From JAWLGW01 sp964569055 (GTDB taxonomy: Bacteria; Planctomycetota; J058), in the NCBI GenBank assembly GCA_964569055.1, contig CAZMSZ010000183.1, forward strand, positions 1-14,065: 14,065 bases of DNA. Reading direction: 5' to 3'. This document shows, in pieces, positions 6,538 to 13,847 of this stretch. The position numbers and the translations under genes are program-made. The notes beneath the pieces were generated by a model that did not search any database, was not told the DNA's origin, and worked only from the letters and a program-made list of their open reading frames with translations. Each line of letters begins with the position of its first letter. Position 1 is the stretch's first letter.

Positions 6538-7503
6538 TTGGCGAAGAAGAAGAGCAAGACCGCGCCAGGCAAGCCGACCGGGACGGCTGGGGCGACCACA
6601 TCCAGTGGTGCGATCGGCGCCGCGCGCGCCGCGAAGCCCCGGCGCAAGGCCAAGAAGAAGAAGCCCGCCAGCGAGGCGGCCGAGGCCCCCGCGGCGGCCA
6701 CCGCCGCCGACGCGGCCGCCCCGGCGGGCGACCCCCCGTCTCCTCCCGCGGCGCTGGCGCGCTCGTCAGCCGCCAAGCGGCAGGCCGTGCTCGAGGCGAT
6801 CCTCCCGCTGACCACCTCGGCCCGCATGGCGCGGCGCGCGGAGGAGGCGGTGTGGGCGATCTCGTCCGACAAGACCCACGAGATGCTCGAGGCGCAGGAC
6901 AAGGCCGACCGGGCGCTCGAGGAGCGCGCCGAGGTGGAGGCGCAGCGGCAGGTGGCGACCACGGGCGCGGTGGACCCCACGCTCCGCCGCGGCAGCCGCG
7001 ACGCGTTCGGCTTCTTCCGCGCCGAGCTCGACCGGGCCGAGGAGGACCCGCGCGACCCGCACGCCCGCTGGCGAGCCACGCGCGAGCGACTGCGCCACGA
7101 GGTCCTGCCGGGCGCGACCCCCGAGCGCCTGGCCGAGGTGGAGGAGCGCCTCGGGGTCCAGCTCCCGCGCAGCTACTACGACTTCTGCCTGGAGTGGAAC
7201 GGGGCGCACCTCTACACGAGCGAGGCCGGCGGCTACCGCGTCCTGTCCGCCACGGGGATCGTGGACGAGGTCAAGGGCGCGCTGTGCAACCGCATGGTCC
7301 GTCCCTACCTCCCGGTCGTCGACCTCGGCTGCGGCGACTACCTCGCGCTCGACACCGAGCGCCCGGGCAAGGGCGGCGAGTACCCGCTCGTGTGGTGGTA
7401 CGGCGGCGAGGCGAAGCGGCGCGTCGCGGAGAGCTTCAGCCAGTGGCTCAAGCGGCTGATCGAGGGCGCCGGCCATCCCTACTGGTGGGACCCGCCCTCG
7501 TGA
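6538..7503 (+). CDS. SUKH (SMI1/KNR4) domain protein with histone-like basic tail
   Basis: A 321-residue protein starting at TTG 6538, supported by GAGGG seven bases upstream and by the MAKKKSK start of the frame. Residues 1-70 are Lys/Ala/Pro-rich and probably disordered, like a histone H1 tail. Residues about 78-185 are charged and helical. Residues about 190-312 form a SUKH-type domain: PGATPERLAEVEERLGVQLP, SYYDFCLEWNG, then YLALDTERPGKGGEYPLVWW and ESFSQWLKRLI near the end. SUKH proteins are known as immunity proteins to polymorphic toxins and as general protein-binding modules. No toxin is visible next to it, so an immunity role is not supported here. The basic tail may bind nucleic acid (inference). 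It overlaps the downstream STAS gene by GTGA, implying a joint function. Confidence 0.85.
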   Translation: MAKKKSKTAPGKPTGTAGATTSSGAIGAARAAKPRRKAKKKKPASEAAEAPAAATAADAAAPAGDPPSPPAALARSSAAKRQAVLEAILPLTTSARMARRAEEAVWAISSDKTHEMLEAQDKADRALEERAEVEAQRQVATTGAVDPTLRRGSRDAFGFFRAELDRAEEDPRDPHARWRATRERLRHEVLPGATPERLAEVEERLGVQLPRSYYDFCLEWNGAHLYTSEAGGYRVLSATGIVDEVKGALCNRMVRPYLPVVDLGCGDYLALDTERPGKGGEYPLVWWYGGEAKRRVAESFSQWLKRLIEGAGHPYWWDPPS

Positions 7504-8177
7504 GCGACGTCCTCGTCAGCCCGCGCCGCGCGCTGGAGGCGGCCCGCGTGGCTCGCGAGGCCGACCGGCTGCGCGTCGCGCTGCGGGCGCTCGACTACGC
7601 CCACGAGCGGCTGGACGCGGGCCCCGACCTCGCCGTGGCGGGCCTCGAGGGCGAGCGGCTGGCGGAGGCGCTGGCCGCGCGGGGGGCGGCGCTGGCGGCG
7701 CTGGGCGAGTGGCTGCGCGCGCGCTCGGCCGGGAGCGACCCGGGCAAGTCCCTGGTGCGCGTGCTGCGCGACTACGACCACTGGCGCCCGCGCGCGGCGA
7801 GCCTGGGGGTCCCGCGCGAGGGCCTCATGGCCGGCGCCAGCGGCGCGTTCTGGGTCGATCGCCGCCGCAAGGGGCGGCTGCTGGTGCTGCAGGGCGGGAT
7901 CACCGGCGAGGCGAACGACGCCTTCACCCGCGTGCTCGACCTCTCCTCCAAGCAGGTGCAGTGGCTGTTCGTCGACATGGCGCGCCTGAGCTACGTCGGC
8001 TCGACCGGCCTGGCGGTGGTGGTCAAGACCGCCGAGCGGCTGCGCGGCGCCGGCGGCGGCGTGTCGCTGTTCGCGCTCTCCTCGAACCTCAAGCTGCTGG
8101 TCGAGACCCTGGGCCTGGCCAAGTTCCTCAACCCGACGACCGACCTCGGCCAGGCGCTCGAGCTGACGCGGGGCTGA
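7500..8177 (+). CDS. STAS-domain protein (anti-anti-sigma-like)
   Basis: A 225-residue protein beginning at GTG 7500, which overlaps the TGA of the SUKH gene (GTGA), so translation is probably coupled. Residues 1-110 are helical and Ala/Arg/Leu-rich with no family I recognise. Residues about 118-222 fit a STAS domain: GRLLVLQGGITGEANDAFTR, then VQWLFVDMARLSYVGSTGLA, then a helix (VVVKTAERLRGAG) and VSLFALSSNLKLLVETLGL. In SpoIIAA/RsbV proteins the conserved motif is DSSGL with the second Ser phosphorylated. Here it is GSTGL (167-171), leaving Ser168/Thr169 as possible phosphoacceptors but lacking the Asp. The family role is partner switching with an anti-sigma kinase; no such kinase is in the window. 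Which partner it uses, including whether it touches the sigma factor at 1810, is unknown. Confidence 0.88.
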   Translation: MSDVLVSPRRALEAARVAREADRLRVALRALDYAHERLDAGPDLAVAGLEGERLAEALAARGAALAALGEWLRARSAGSDPGKSLVRVLRDYDHWRPRAASLGVPREGLMAGASGAFWVDRRRKGRLLVLQGGITGEANDAFTRVLDLSSKQVQWLFVDMARLSYVGSTGLAVVVKTAERLRGAGGGVSLFALSSNLKLLVETLGLAKFLNPTTDLGQALELTRG

Positions 8178-8244
8178 GGAGCGCTAGCGGCTCGACCCGA
8201 CACATTCACGAGGCAAGCGTCCACCGGCCTCGAAGCCTCAGGAT

Positions 8245-8371
8245 CGAGCGCTGAGAGCGCGAAGATCGCAGAGACCGGAGAGAGGCCGGGGCTGTTGGCG
8301 CTGGCAGGAAAGCGCTTCGTCCTGGGTCGAGCTCGGCGCTCCTCTGCGATCTCTGCGCTGAGAATCGCTCG
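8245..8371. repeat. Intergenic inverted repeat between convergent genes
   Basis: The 227 bases between the STAS gene and the methyltransferase pair hold no gene. They contain an imperfect inverted repeat: 8256-8273 pairs with 8342-8359 at 16 of 18 positions, and outer arms CGAGCG (8245-8250) and CGCTCG (8366-8371) continue it. The spacer of 68 bases has a further self-complementary part around AAGCGCTT. The right arm contains CTCTGCG twice in tandem. It could be a shared terminator, a dispersed intergenic repeat, or a remnant of a small non-coding mobile element. Confidence 0.6.
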
Positions 8372-8404
8372 GTTCCGACGCGTCGAGGGCGAGCGCTCTC
8401 GCTG

Positions 8405-9640
8405 CTAGCCGTGGCGCTCCGCCGCTCGTGTGGCCGCCGCGCTCGCGCGCCGCGCCCGCGGCTTGCGCGCGTAGAACAGCCACTCCGCCACCTCGTCGCG
8501 CCCGCGCCCGGCGAGCACGCGGTAGCGGCGGGCCGCCGCGTCGCGGTCGGAGCGGAAGCGCTTGTAGGAGACCTCGCGGAAGTCGCGGACGAAGTCGAAG
8601 CCAGCCGCGCCGGATGCCTCGGCGAGCGCCTCGCCGATCGCCTCGCGCGAGAGGATCCCCTCCTCGTTGTAGGAGACGACGATGTGCTCGGCGCGCGCGC
8701 TCTGGACCAGCGCTCGGAACGCGCGCTCGCAGGGGGACTCGGCCCCGCGCCGCGCGCTCTTGCGGCAGTAGTCGGAGAGGCGGTCCGCCATGGGGCGCAG
8801 CCCGCTCTTGCCGTAGATCCCGGCCTCGTAGGCGGCGAGGTCCTCCACGGTGTGGAGCTCGGCGAGCACCTCGAGCACGTGGTAGTTCTTGGCGTACTGG
8901 CGGTGGTTGTAGGGCGGGTCGAGGTAGAGCACGTCGACCGACAGCCGGCGGGCGAGCGCGCCCGCCTCGCCGCAGTAGGCCCGCCCCGGCGGGCCCTGCG
9001 TGTCGAGGAGCGGGGGGCGCAGCGTGAGGCGCTCGCGGGCCGACGCCTGCAGCCGCTTGAGGAACGCGCCGTACGTGCCCGAGATGTTCGCCACCCGGTC
9101 GGCGGCCTCGAGCAGCGCGCACAGCAGGAGCGCGTGCTCGGGCTCGCTCAGGCGGCCGGCGCGACGCCAGGCCTCGAGCTGGCCGTGGATCGCGTCGATC
9201 CGCGCCCCGTTCTCGGCCGAGAAGAACAGCCGCCCGCCGGCCCCGCCCTCGGCGTACTGCCGCCCGAACAGGCCCGGCTCGCGGCCGGGCGCCAGGCCTG
9301 CGTCGAGGTAGCCCAGCACCGCGCACAGCGGGGCCGCCTCGGGGCAGGGCGCGCCCAGCGCGGCCGCCTGGCCGGCGCGCGCGAAGCGGCGCACGGCGGG
9401 CTCGGCGAGCACCCCCGCGAACGCGGGGTAGGCGCTCAGCTCCACGTAGACCCGCTGGCGCACCCACGAGGCGCGCAGCAGGTCGTTGGTCCGCACCCGA
9501 AAGCCGCGGCGGCGGAAGTGCTGCGCCACGCTCCCGGTCCCGGCGAACACGTCGAGGAGCGTGCCGCCCCGCACCCCGCGCTCGGCCAAGAACCCCTCGA
9601 TCTCGCCCAGGAGCTTGGTCTTGTTGCCGATCAGGCGCAC
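8405..9640 (-). CDS. D12-class DNA adenine methyltransferase (second of a pair)
   Basis: A 411-residue DNA N6-adenine methyltransferase, transferring a methyl group from S-adenosylmethionine to adenine. It begins VRLIGNKTKLLGEI at GTG 9640, after a GGAGGG site, and overlaps the end of the upstream methyltransferase by 10 bases. The AdoMet motif is DVFAGTGSVAQHF (30-42) and the catalytic motif is DPPY (241-244) within LYLDPPYNHRQYAKNYHVLE. The 200 residues between them are expected to hold the target recognition region. SYNEEGIL (323-330) follows, and the tail is basic and Ala-rich. The DPPY context with RQY and YHVLE is like type II/IIS adenine methyltransferases of the D12 (alpha, Dam-like) group. 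No endonuclease gene is adjacent. The target site cannot be predicted. Confidence 0.92.
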   Translation of the reverse strand: MRLIGNKTKLLGEIEGFLAERGVRGGTLLDVFAGTGSVAQHFRRRGFRVRTNDLLRASWVRQRVYVELSAYPAFAGVLAEPAVRRFARAGQAAALGAPCPEAAPLCAVLGYLDAGLAPGREPGLFGRQYAEGGAGGRLFFSAENGARIDAIHGQLEAWRRAGRLSEPEHALLLCALLEAADRVANISGTYGAFLKRLQASARERLTLRPPLLDTQGPPGRAYCGEAGALARRLSVDVLYLDPPYNHRQYAKNYHVLEVLAELHTVEDLAAYEAGIYGKSGLRPMADRLSDYCRKSARRGAESPCERAFRALVQSARAEHIVVSYNEEGILSREAIGEALAEASGAAGFDFVRDFREVSYKRFRSDRDAAARRYRVLAGRGRDEVAEWLFYARKPRARRASAAATRAAERHG

Positions 9641-11091
9641 GTCGCCCTCCGCCTCGCCCGCGCGCGCGGGCGCTGGGCCACGAGCAACAGCTCGGTGACC
9701 TGCTGGTTCGAGTCGCCCTGCCCGGAGTGGAGCAGCCGCCGCCGCTCGAGCTCGACCTCGCCGTAGGCCGCGCGCGCCAGCGCGCACAGCCGCTCGAGCG
9801 CGCGCGGGGCCGAATCGCCTTGCTCGCGCCAGGCGCGCAGGAGCAGGCCGTTCTCCTCGCCGTAGGAGAGCACCAGCGCCGCGCCGCGCGCGGCGGTCGC
9901 CTCGATCAGCGCCCGCAGCTCGGCCTCGACGGTCTTCTTGCCGCAGAACCGCGAGCGCGGGCGCCGCTCCAGCGCCGGGTAGCGCCCCTTGGTCGTCTTG
10001 CCGCGCCGCACCTCGAGCTCGGGGTAGTCGTAGCGGGTGAGCACCTCGAGCACGTGATAGAAGCGCGAGTAGTGGTCGCTGGTGTAGGGCGGGTCGGCGT
10101 AGACCACGTCGGCCCCGACCTCGTCCCAGCGCGCGAACGCGCCGCGCCAGTCGCCCAGGAGCGCGAGGTTGCCCGGGCGCGGGCGCGCCGCGCGGGCCGC
10201 CGCCGCGATCGAGCCGGAGTACGCCAGCAGCTTGCTCGGGATCGACTGCGCGCGCCGGGCGAGGACGGCGCGCACCTCGGGGTCGCGCACCAGCCCGCGC
10301 GGCTGGCAGAAGTGGCTGGTGGCCGAGGTGGTCACGCTGCAGGCGTGCAGCAGCGCGGCGAGGTAGTGGGTGCGCTTGGCCGCGGCCAGCCGGCCCGACA
10401 GGCCGTCGATCGCGTAGCGCAGGCTGTCGACGGCGATCGCCTGGCGCAGCCCGAGGTACACGTTGGGGTAGTAGCTGCTGGCGAGGAGGTAGGGGAACGC
10501 GCCCGGCGCGGCGCGGCGCTCCTCGATCGTGGCGCGTCGGAACAGGAGCCCGGCGCCCGCGAACGGCCCGCTGGCGAGCACCTCCTGCCCCTCGCAGAAG
10601 GCCGGCGTCTCGCGCAGGGCGAAGGCGCGATAGGCGCGCGCCCGCGCGGCGGGGTCGCGCGGGAGCCCGCGCGCGGGGCGGCGGCCGAGGTCGGGCGAGG
10701 GGAGGAACGGGCCGACCTCGGGGTCGGGCGCCTCGGGCTCGAACCCGAACGCGGCCAGGAACGCGTCCTCGAGCGCCACCGCCGGCGCGAGCAGCGCGAG
10801 CAGCGCGGCCTGGTTCTCGCGGTAGCGCGCGCCGAGGTCGCGCTCGGGGTCGAGCGCGCGGACGAGCGCCTCGACGTCGTCGTGCACGAGGTAGGCGGCC
10901 GCGATCTTCTGGGCGTAGGCCTGCACGTCGTTGGCGACCACGCGGTAGCGCGGCGCGAGGGCCCGCCCGACCACGGCGGTCCCGCTCATGAGGTCGAGCA
11001 CGGTCTGGGCCCGCGGCGCGGCTCGGGCCACCGCGGCCGTGATCTCGCCGGTCAGGCGGGTCTTCGCGCCCATGTACCAGATCGTGCGCAC
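9631..11091 (-). CDS. D12-class DNA adenine methyltransferase (first of a pair)
   Basis: A 486-residue DNA methyltransferase related to its downstream neighbour. It starts at GTG 11091 with MRTIWYMGAKTRLTGEI, which parallels the GNKTKLLGEI start of the partner and supports this start despite a weak ribosome binding site (AGAGAG). The AdoMet motif is DLMSGTAVVG (33-42). DPPY (333-336) lies in YADPPYTSDHYSRFYHVLEV. LSYGEENGLLL (408-418) matches the partner's SYNEEGIL. About 290 residues separate the two main motifs, some 90 more than in the partner, so its recognition region is larger or carries an insertion. DPPY and the D12-like order predict N6-adenine methylation. Two separate methyltransferases side by side are typical where each modifies one strand of a non-palindromic site. 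The gene is divergent from the esterase, with 138 bases between. Confidence 0.9.
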   Translation of the reverse strand: MRTIWYMGAKTRLTGEITAAVARAAPRAQTVLDLMSGTAVVGRALAPRYRVVANDVQAYAQKIAAAYLVHDDVEALVRALDPERDLGARYRENQAALLALLAPAVALEDAFLAAFGFEPEAPDPEVGPFLPSPDLGRRPARGLPRDPAARARAYRAFALRETPAFCEGQEVLASGPFAGAGLLFRRATIEERRAAPGAFPYLLASSYYPNVYLGLRQAIAVDSLRYAIDGLSGRLAAAKRTHYLAALLHACSVTTSATSHFCQPRGLVRDPEVRAVLARRAQSIPSKLLAYSGSIAAAARAARPRPGNLALLGDWRGAFARWDEVGADVVYADPPYTSDHYSRFYHVLEVLTRYDYPELEVRRGKTTKGRYPALERRPRSRFCGKKTVEAELRALIEATAARGAALVLSYGEENGLLLRAWREQGDSAPRALERLCALARAAYGEVELERRRLLHSGQGDSNQQVTELLLVAQRPRARARRRATCA

Positions 11092-11229
11092 GGGCTCTCT
11101 TTCGGATGCCGGGCATCCCGCCTTGAGGGCTCAGCCCGGGCAGCAGCCGCTACTCCTTGGTAAGCAGCGAGTTAACGCGGCGCGTCGAATCGCCTGTCCG
11201 GTCCGGTCGAGGCCCGCCTCTTCTGGGGC

Positions 11230-12672
11230 ATGAGCTCCACTCGATCCCTGCCCCGCCTGGGCCTGCTGCTCGCGACCGCGCTTCTCGCCATGGGCGCGCC
11301 GGTCCTCGCCGACGTCACCGTTCGCTTCGCGCACCAGCACCCGACCCGCTGGGGCGAGAGCGTGTACCTCCTCGGCGATCACCCCGAGCTCGGCGCCGGC
11401 GACCCGCGCCAGGCGCTGCGCATGGTCCCCGGCGCGGGCGGCGAGTGGACGCTGAAGGTCGAGCTGCCCGAGGCCGCGCCCTATCGCTACGTCTACCTGG
11501 TGCGCTGGAACGAGCCGCGCACCCTGGCCGACCCGGCCAACGCGCGGGTGATCTCGCCGGTCCAGCAAGGGGTCGCCCCCGGCGCCCCGCGCCTGCGCCG
11601 CGTGCAGGTGCGCTACCTGTCGGGCTTTCAGCAGGTGTTCTTGCGCTATCGCGCCAGCGCCAGCGAGGAGCGCGAGGTGGCCCTGACCCGGGGGGCGACC
11701 GGCCGCGGCCCCGGCGAGTGGCTGTGGACCGGCGAGGTCACCACCACGCTCCCCGAGCTCGAGTTCATGCTCCACGACGGGGGCGGCGGCGCCGACACGC
11801 CCGCCGGCGAGGCGCGCTACCGCACCGGCTACGGCGCGTTCTCGCTGGCCGAGGGGCGGATCCACCCGGGCGAGCCCGGCCTGGACGTGCTCGGCGGCCC
11901 GGCGAACGGGCGGGTGGTGCGGGTCGCGGGCTGGTGGTCGCAGCGCCTCGGCAACGCGCGCGACGTGTTCGTGTACCTGCCGCGCGGCTACGACCAGCGC
12001 CAGGACCGCCGCTACCCCGTGCTGTACATGCACGACGGCCAGAACCTGTTCGGCGAGGGCGGCCCGTTCGGGAGCTGGCGGGTGGGCGAGGCCCTCGACC
12101 GGGGGATCGCCTCGGGGCGGATCGAGGAGCTGATCGTGATCGGCGTCGGGAACACGCCGGCCCGCATGAGCGAGTACGTGCCCGACGAGGACGGCGGGCG
12201 CGCCTCGGCCTACGGCCGCTTCTTGAGCGAGGAGCTGATCCCCTGGGTGGACGGCACCCTGCGCACCCGCCCCGGCGCGCAGCACCGCGCCGTGGCGGGC
12301 TCGTCGCTCGGCGGGATCTGCTCGCTCTACCTCGGCTGGCGCCGCCCCGACCTGTTCGGCCACGCCGCGAGCCTGTCGGGCTCGTTCTGGCTGCGCCGCT
12401 GGATCGAGGACGTGCTGGCCCCCGCGCCGCGCCAGCCCCTGCGGATCTGGCTCGACAGCGGCACCGAGGGCTCCACCGGCGACGGCCTGGAGGGCACGCT
12501 CTGGGTCCGCGACGCGCTGCTGCGCAAGGGCTACGCCCTCGGCGACGGCCTCGACCACATGGTCGACCTCGGCGCCGCCCACGACGAGGCGTCATGGCGC
12601 GGGCGCGTGGGCCGGGTGCTGGAGTACCTGTTCCCGGCGGGCTCGGTCAGCGGACGCGACGCCGCGCCCTGA
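11230..12672 (+). CDS. Secreted esterase with N-terminal starch-binding-like domains
   Basis: A 480-residue exported protein. It has a Sec signal (hydrophobic 7-26, probable cleavage VLA-D after 27). Residues about 28-110 resemble a CBM20-type starch-binding domain: SVYLLGDHPELGAGDPRQAL, then GGEWTLKVELP and YRYVYLVRWNE. Residues about 122-212 look like a second beta domain similar to CBM25 (PGEWLWTGEV, LEFMLHDGGGG), which is less certain. The C-terminal part (about 240-468) is an alpha/beta-hydrolase of the esterase D type (PF00756): VFVYLPRGYD, YPVLYMHDGQNLF, nucleophile Ser359 in AGSSLGG, likely Asp409 in IWLDSG and His451 in AAHDEASW. It is expected to cleave an ester, perhaps on a carbohydrate-bound substrate outside the cytoplasm; the substrate is unknown. 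The start is ATG 11230; the ribosome binding site is weak. Confidence 0.9.
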   Translation: MSSTRSLPRLGLLLATALLAMGAPVLADVTVRFAHQHPTRWGESVYLLGDHPELGAGDPRQALRMVPGAGGEWTLKVELPEAAPYRYVYLVRWNEPRTLADPANARVISPVQQGVAPGAPRLRRVQVRYLSGFQQVFLRYRASASEEREVALTRGATGRGPGEWLWTGEVTTTLPELEFMLHDGGGGADTPAGEARYRTGYGAFSLAEGRIHPGEPGLDVLGGPANGRVVRVAGWWSQRLGNARDVFVYLPRGYDQRQDRRYPVLYMHDGQNLFGEGGPFGSWRVGEALDRGIASGRIEELIVIGVGNTPARMSEYVPDEDGGRASAYGRFLSEELIPWVDGTLRTRPGAQHRAVAGSSLGGICSLYLGWRRPDLFGHAASLSGSFWLRRWIEDVLAPAPRQPLRIWLDSGTEGSTGDGLEGTLWVRDALLRKGYALGDGLDHMVDLGAAHDEASWRGRVGRVLEYLFPAGSVSGRDAAP

Positions 12673-12689
12673 GCGCGCCCCGCGCTCAG
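12669..12689. terminator. Perfect hairpin spanning both convergent stop codons
   Basis: A 9-bp perfect stem (12669-12677 with 12681-12689) closes a CCC loop. The left arm contains the TGA of the esterase (12670-12672) and the right arm contains, on the other strand, the TGA of the ParB-like gene (12688-12686). There is no T tract on either side, so it may slow or stop transcription in both directions without being a classical intrinsic terminator. Confidence 0.55.
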
Positions 12690-13042
12690 CCGAGCTCGAT
12701 CGTGCGATCCGGAGGCGGGTTCTCCGCGAAGCGCTGCACGCGGATCGTGGCGCGGCCCTCGAGCAGGTGGCGCGCGACGCGGTGCATGCCGTCGAACACG
12801 CGCCAGTCCTCGGTCAGGATCACGGGGTAGGTGAGGTCGCACTCCACGATCCGCTTGGCGTGCATGGCCACGCTCCGGACCGTCGGCCGGCGCTCGGGCG
12901 TGAACCACGTGACCTGGTCGAGGCCCACGATCCGCTCGAGCGGGACCTCCTCCACCGGGAGCTCGCGGGCGAGCGCCCAGATCCGCTCGACGTCCCACTC
13001 CAGGCGGATCCCTCCGCCAGACTGCGCGTAGATCCCAGCCAC
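12686..13042 (-). CDS. Stand-alone ParB/Srx-fold protein
   Basis: A 118-residue protein from GTG 13042 with GGGGAGG upstream. The core fits the N-terminal ParB/sulfiredoxin fold: VPLERIVGLDQV (33-44), a middle segment with VRSVAMHAKRI, and YPVILTEDWRVFDGMHRVAR (72-91), then EGRATIRVQRF. DGMHR (84-88) corresponds to the DG-x-HR motif that in this fold binds nucleotide or phosphate. True ParB proteins also carry a helix-turn-helix and a dimer domain; both are missing and there is no ParA nearby, so a role in chromosome segregation is unlikely. Small one-domain members have varied or unknown roles. It lies 16 bases downstream of the thioesterase-like gene and is probably co-transcribed with it. 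Confidence 0.78.
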   Translation of the reverse strand: MAGIYAQSGGGIRLEWDVERIWALARELPVEEVPLERIVGLDQVTWFTPERRPTVRSVAMHAKRIVECDLTYPVILTEDWRVFDGMHRVARHLLEGRATIRVQRFAENPPPDRTIELG

Positions 13043-13058
13043 TCGCGCCTCCCCGCCC

Positions 13059-13847
13059 TCAGCGCGCCGCGAGCACCAGGCACTGCAGCGCGCGGCCGAT
13101 CGGCCCCGCCTCGTCGCGCAGCTCGGTCTCGCACAGGCCGATCCCGCTGGGCTGCGCGCGCGTGCGCGCCCCCATGCCGACCCACTCGCCCTCGAGCGGG
13201 CGGGCGAGAGCCACGCTCAGGTCGGCGTTGACGAACGTGTAGCGGGCGGGGTCGAGGGCCGCGCCCACCCCGCTGCCGGCGTCGGCGGCCACGAGCACCC
13301 GCTGCAGCGGCGTGGGCGTCTCGCCCGCGACCAGCGGCACGCGCTGGCGCAGCCAGCACAGGACGTCCCCCGAGCCCCACGCCCCGCGCGCCAGGCGCCC
13401 CTCGACGGCGCGGTGGTAGGCCACCGGGTGGCGGAAGAAGTCGAAGCTCCAGGGGGCCGACGCGCCCGACGCGAGCGGCTGCTCGCGGTCCGCCAGGCCC
13501 ACGTCCTCGGGGAGCGCGAGCGGCCGCTCGCGCAAGCAGACCGCGCTGGCCGTGGCGCACACCTCGCCCCCCGCGAGCAGCCGCGCGCCGATCCGCTCCA
13601 CCGTCCGCCCGCTCCGCTCGCGCGCGGCCTCGAGCCGCAGGGTCCCGATCGGGATCGGGCGCAGCAGCTCGATCGTGAGCCGGCTCACGAAGAAGTCGGG
13701 CGCCGAGCGCGCCCCCTCGACCGCGCGGGCCAGGAGCGCGGCAGGCGGCCCCGCGTGCTGGTGCTCGTCGCTCCACGGCCCCCGGGTCCAGCCCGTCGCG
13801 ACCAGCGCGTCGCCCTCGGCGACGTAGAAGGCTTCCGCTTCGCTCAC
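13059..13847 (-). CDS. Thioesterase family protein (acyl-CoA thioesterase / TesB-like)
   Basis: A 262-residue protein from GTG 13847 that fits the double hot-dog acyl-CoA thioesterase-like family (TesB-like, 4HBT_3). The first hot-dog has WTRGPWSDEHQHAGPPAALL (20-39) at the usual place for the central helix, followed by VSRLTIELLRPIPIG (54-68), a typical strand pattern. The second half has RYTFVNADLSVALARPLEGEWV and ends GRALQCLVLAAR. The expected activity is hydrolysis of a fatty acyl-CoA, but members vary and some may be inactive. A longer frame begins upstream, but the residues before the GTG are Arg-rich and unlike the family. No ribosome binding site is visible; a TAGCAT at 13860-13855 could be a -10 giving a nearly leaderless message. 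Confidence 0.8.
   Translation of the reverse strand: MSEAEAFYVAEGDALVATGWTRGPWSDEHQHAGPPAALLARAVEGARSAPDFFVSRLTIELLRPIPIGTLRLEAARERSGRTVERIGARLLAGGEVCATASAVCLRERPLALPEDVGLADREQPLASGASAPWSFDFFRHPVAYHRAVEGRLARGAWGSGDVLCWLRQRVPLVAGETPTPLQRVLVAADAGSGVGAALDPARYTFVNADLSVALARPLEGEWVGMGARTRAQPSGIGLCETELRDEAGPIGRALQCLVLAAR

Noticed and set aside
6538..7503. Reading the SUKH gene as an immunity gene of a toxin system.
   Set aside because: No toxin, secretion tag or further immunity genes are nearby; the partner is a STAS gene.
8405..11091. A complete restriction-modification system.
   Set aside because: Both open frames of the pair are methyltransferases and the flanking genes are an esterase and a STAS protein; no nuclease motif was found within the window.
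12686..13042. Calling the ParB-like gene a chromosome partition protein.
   Set aside because: Only the N-terminal fold is present, there is no helix-turn-helix or dimer domain, no ParA neighbour, and I found no parS-like site.
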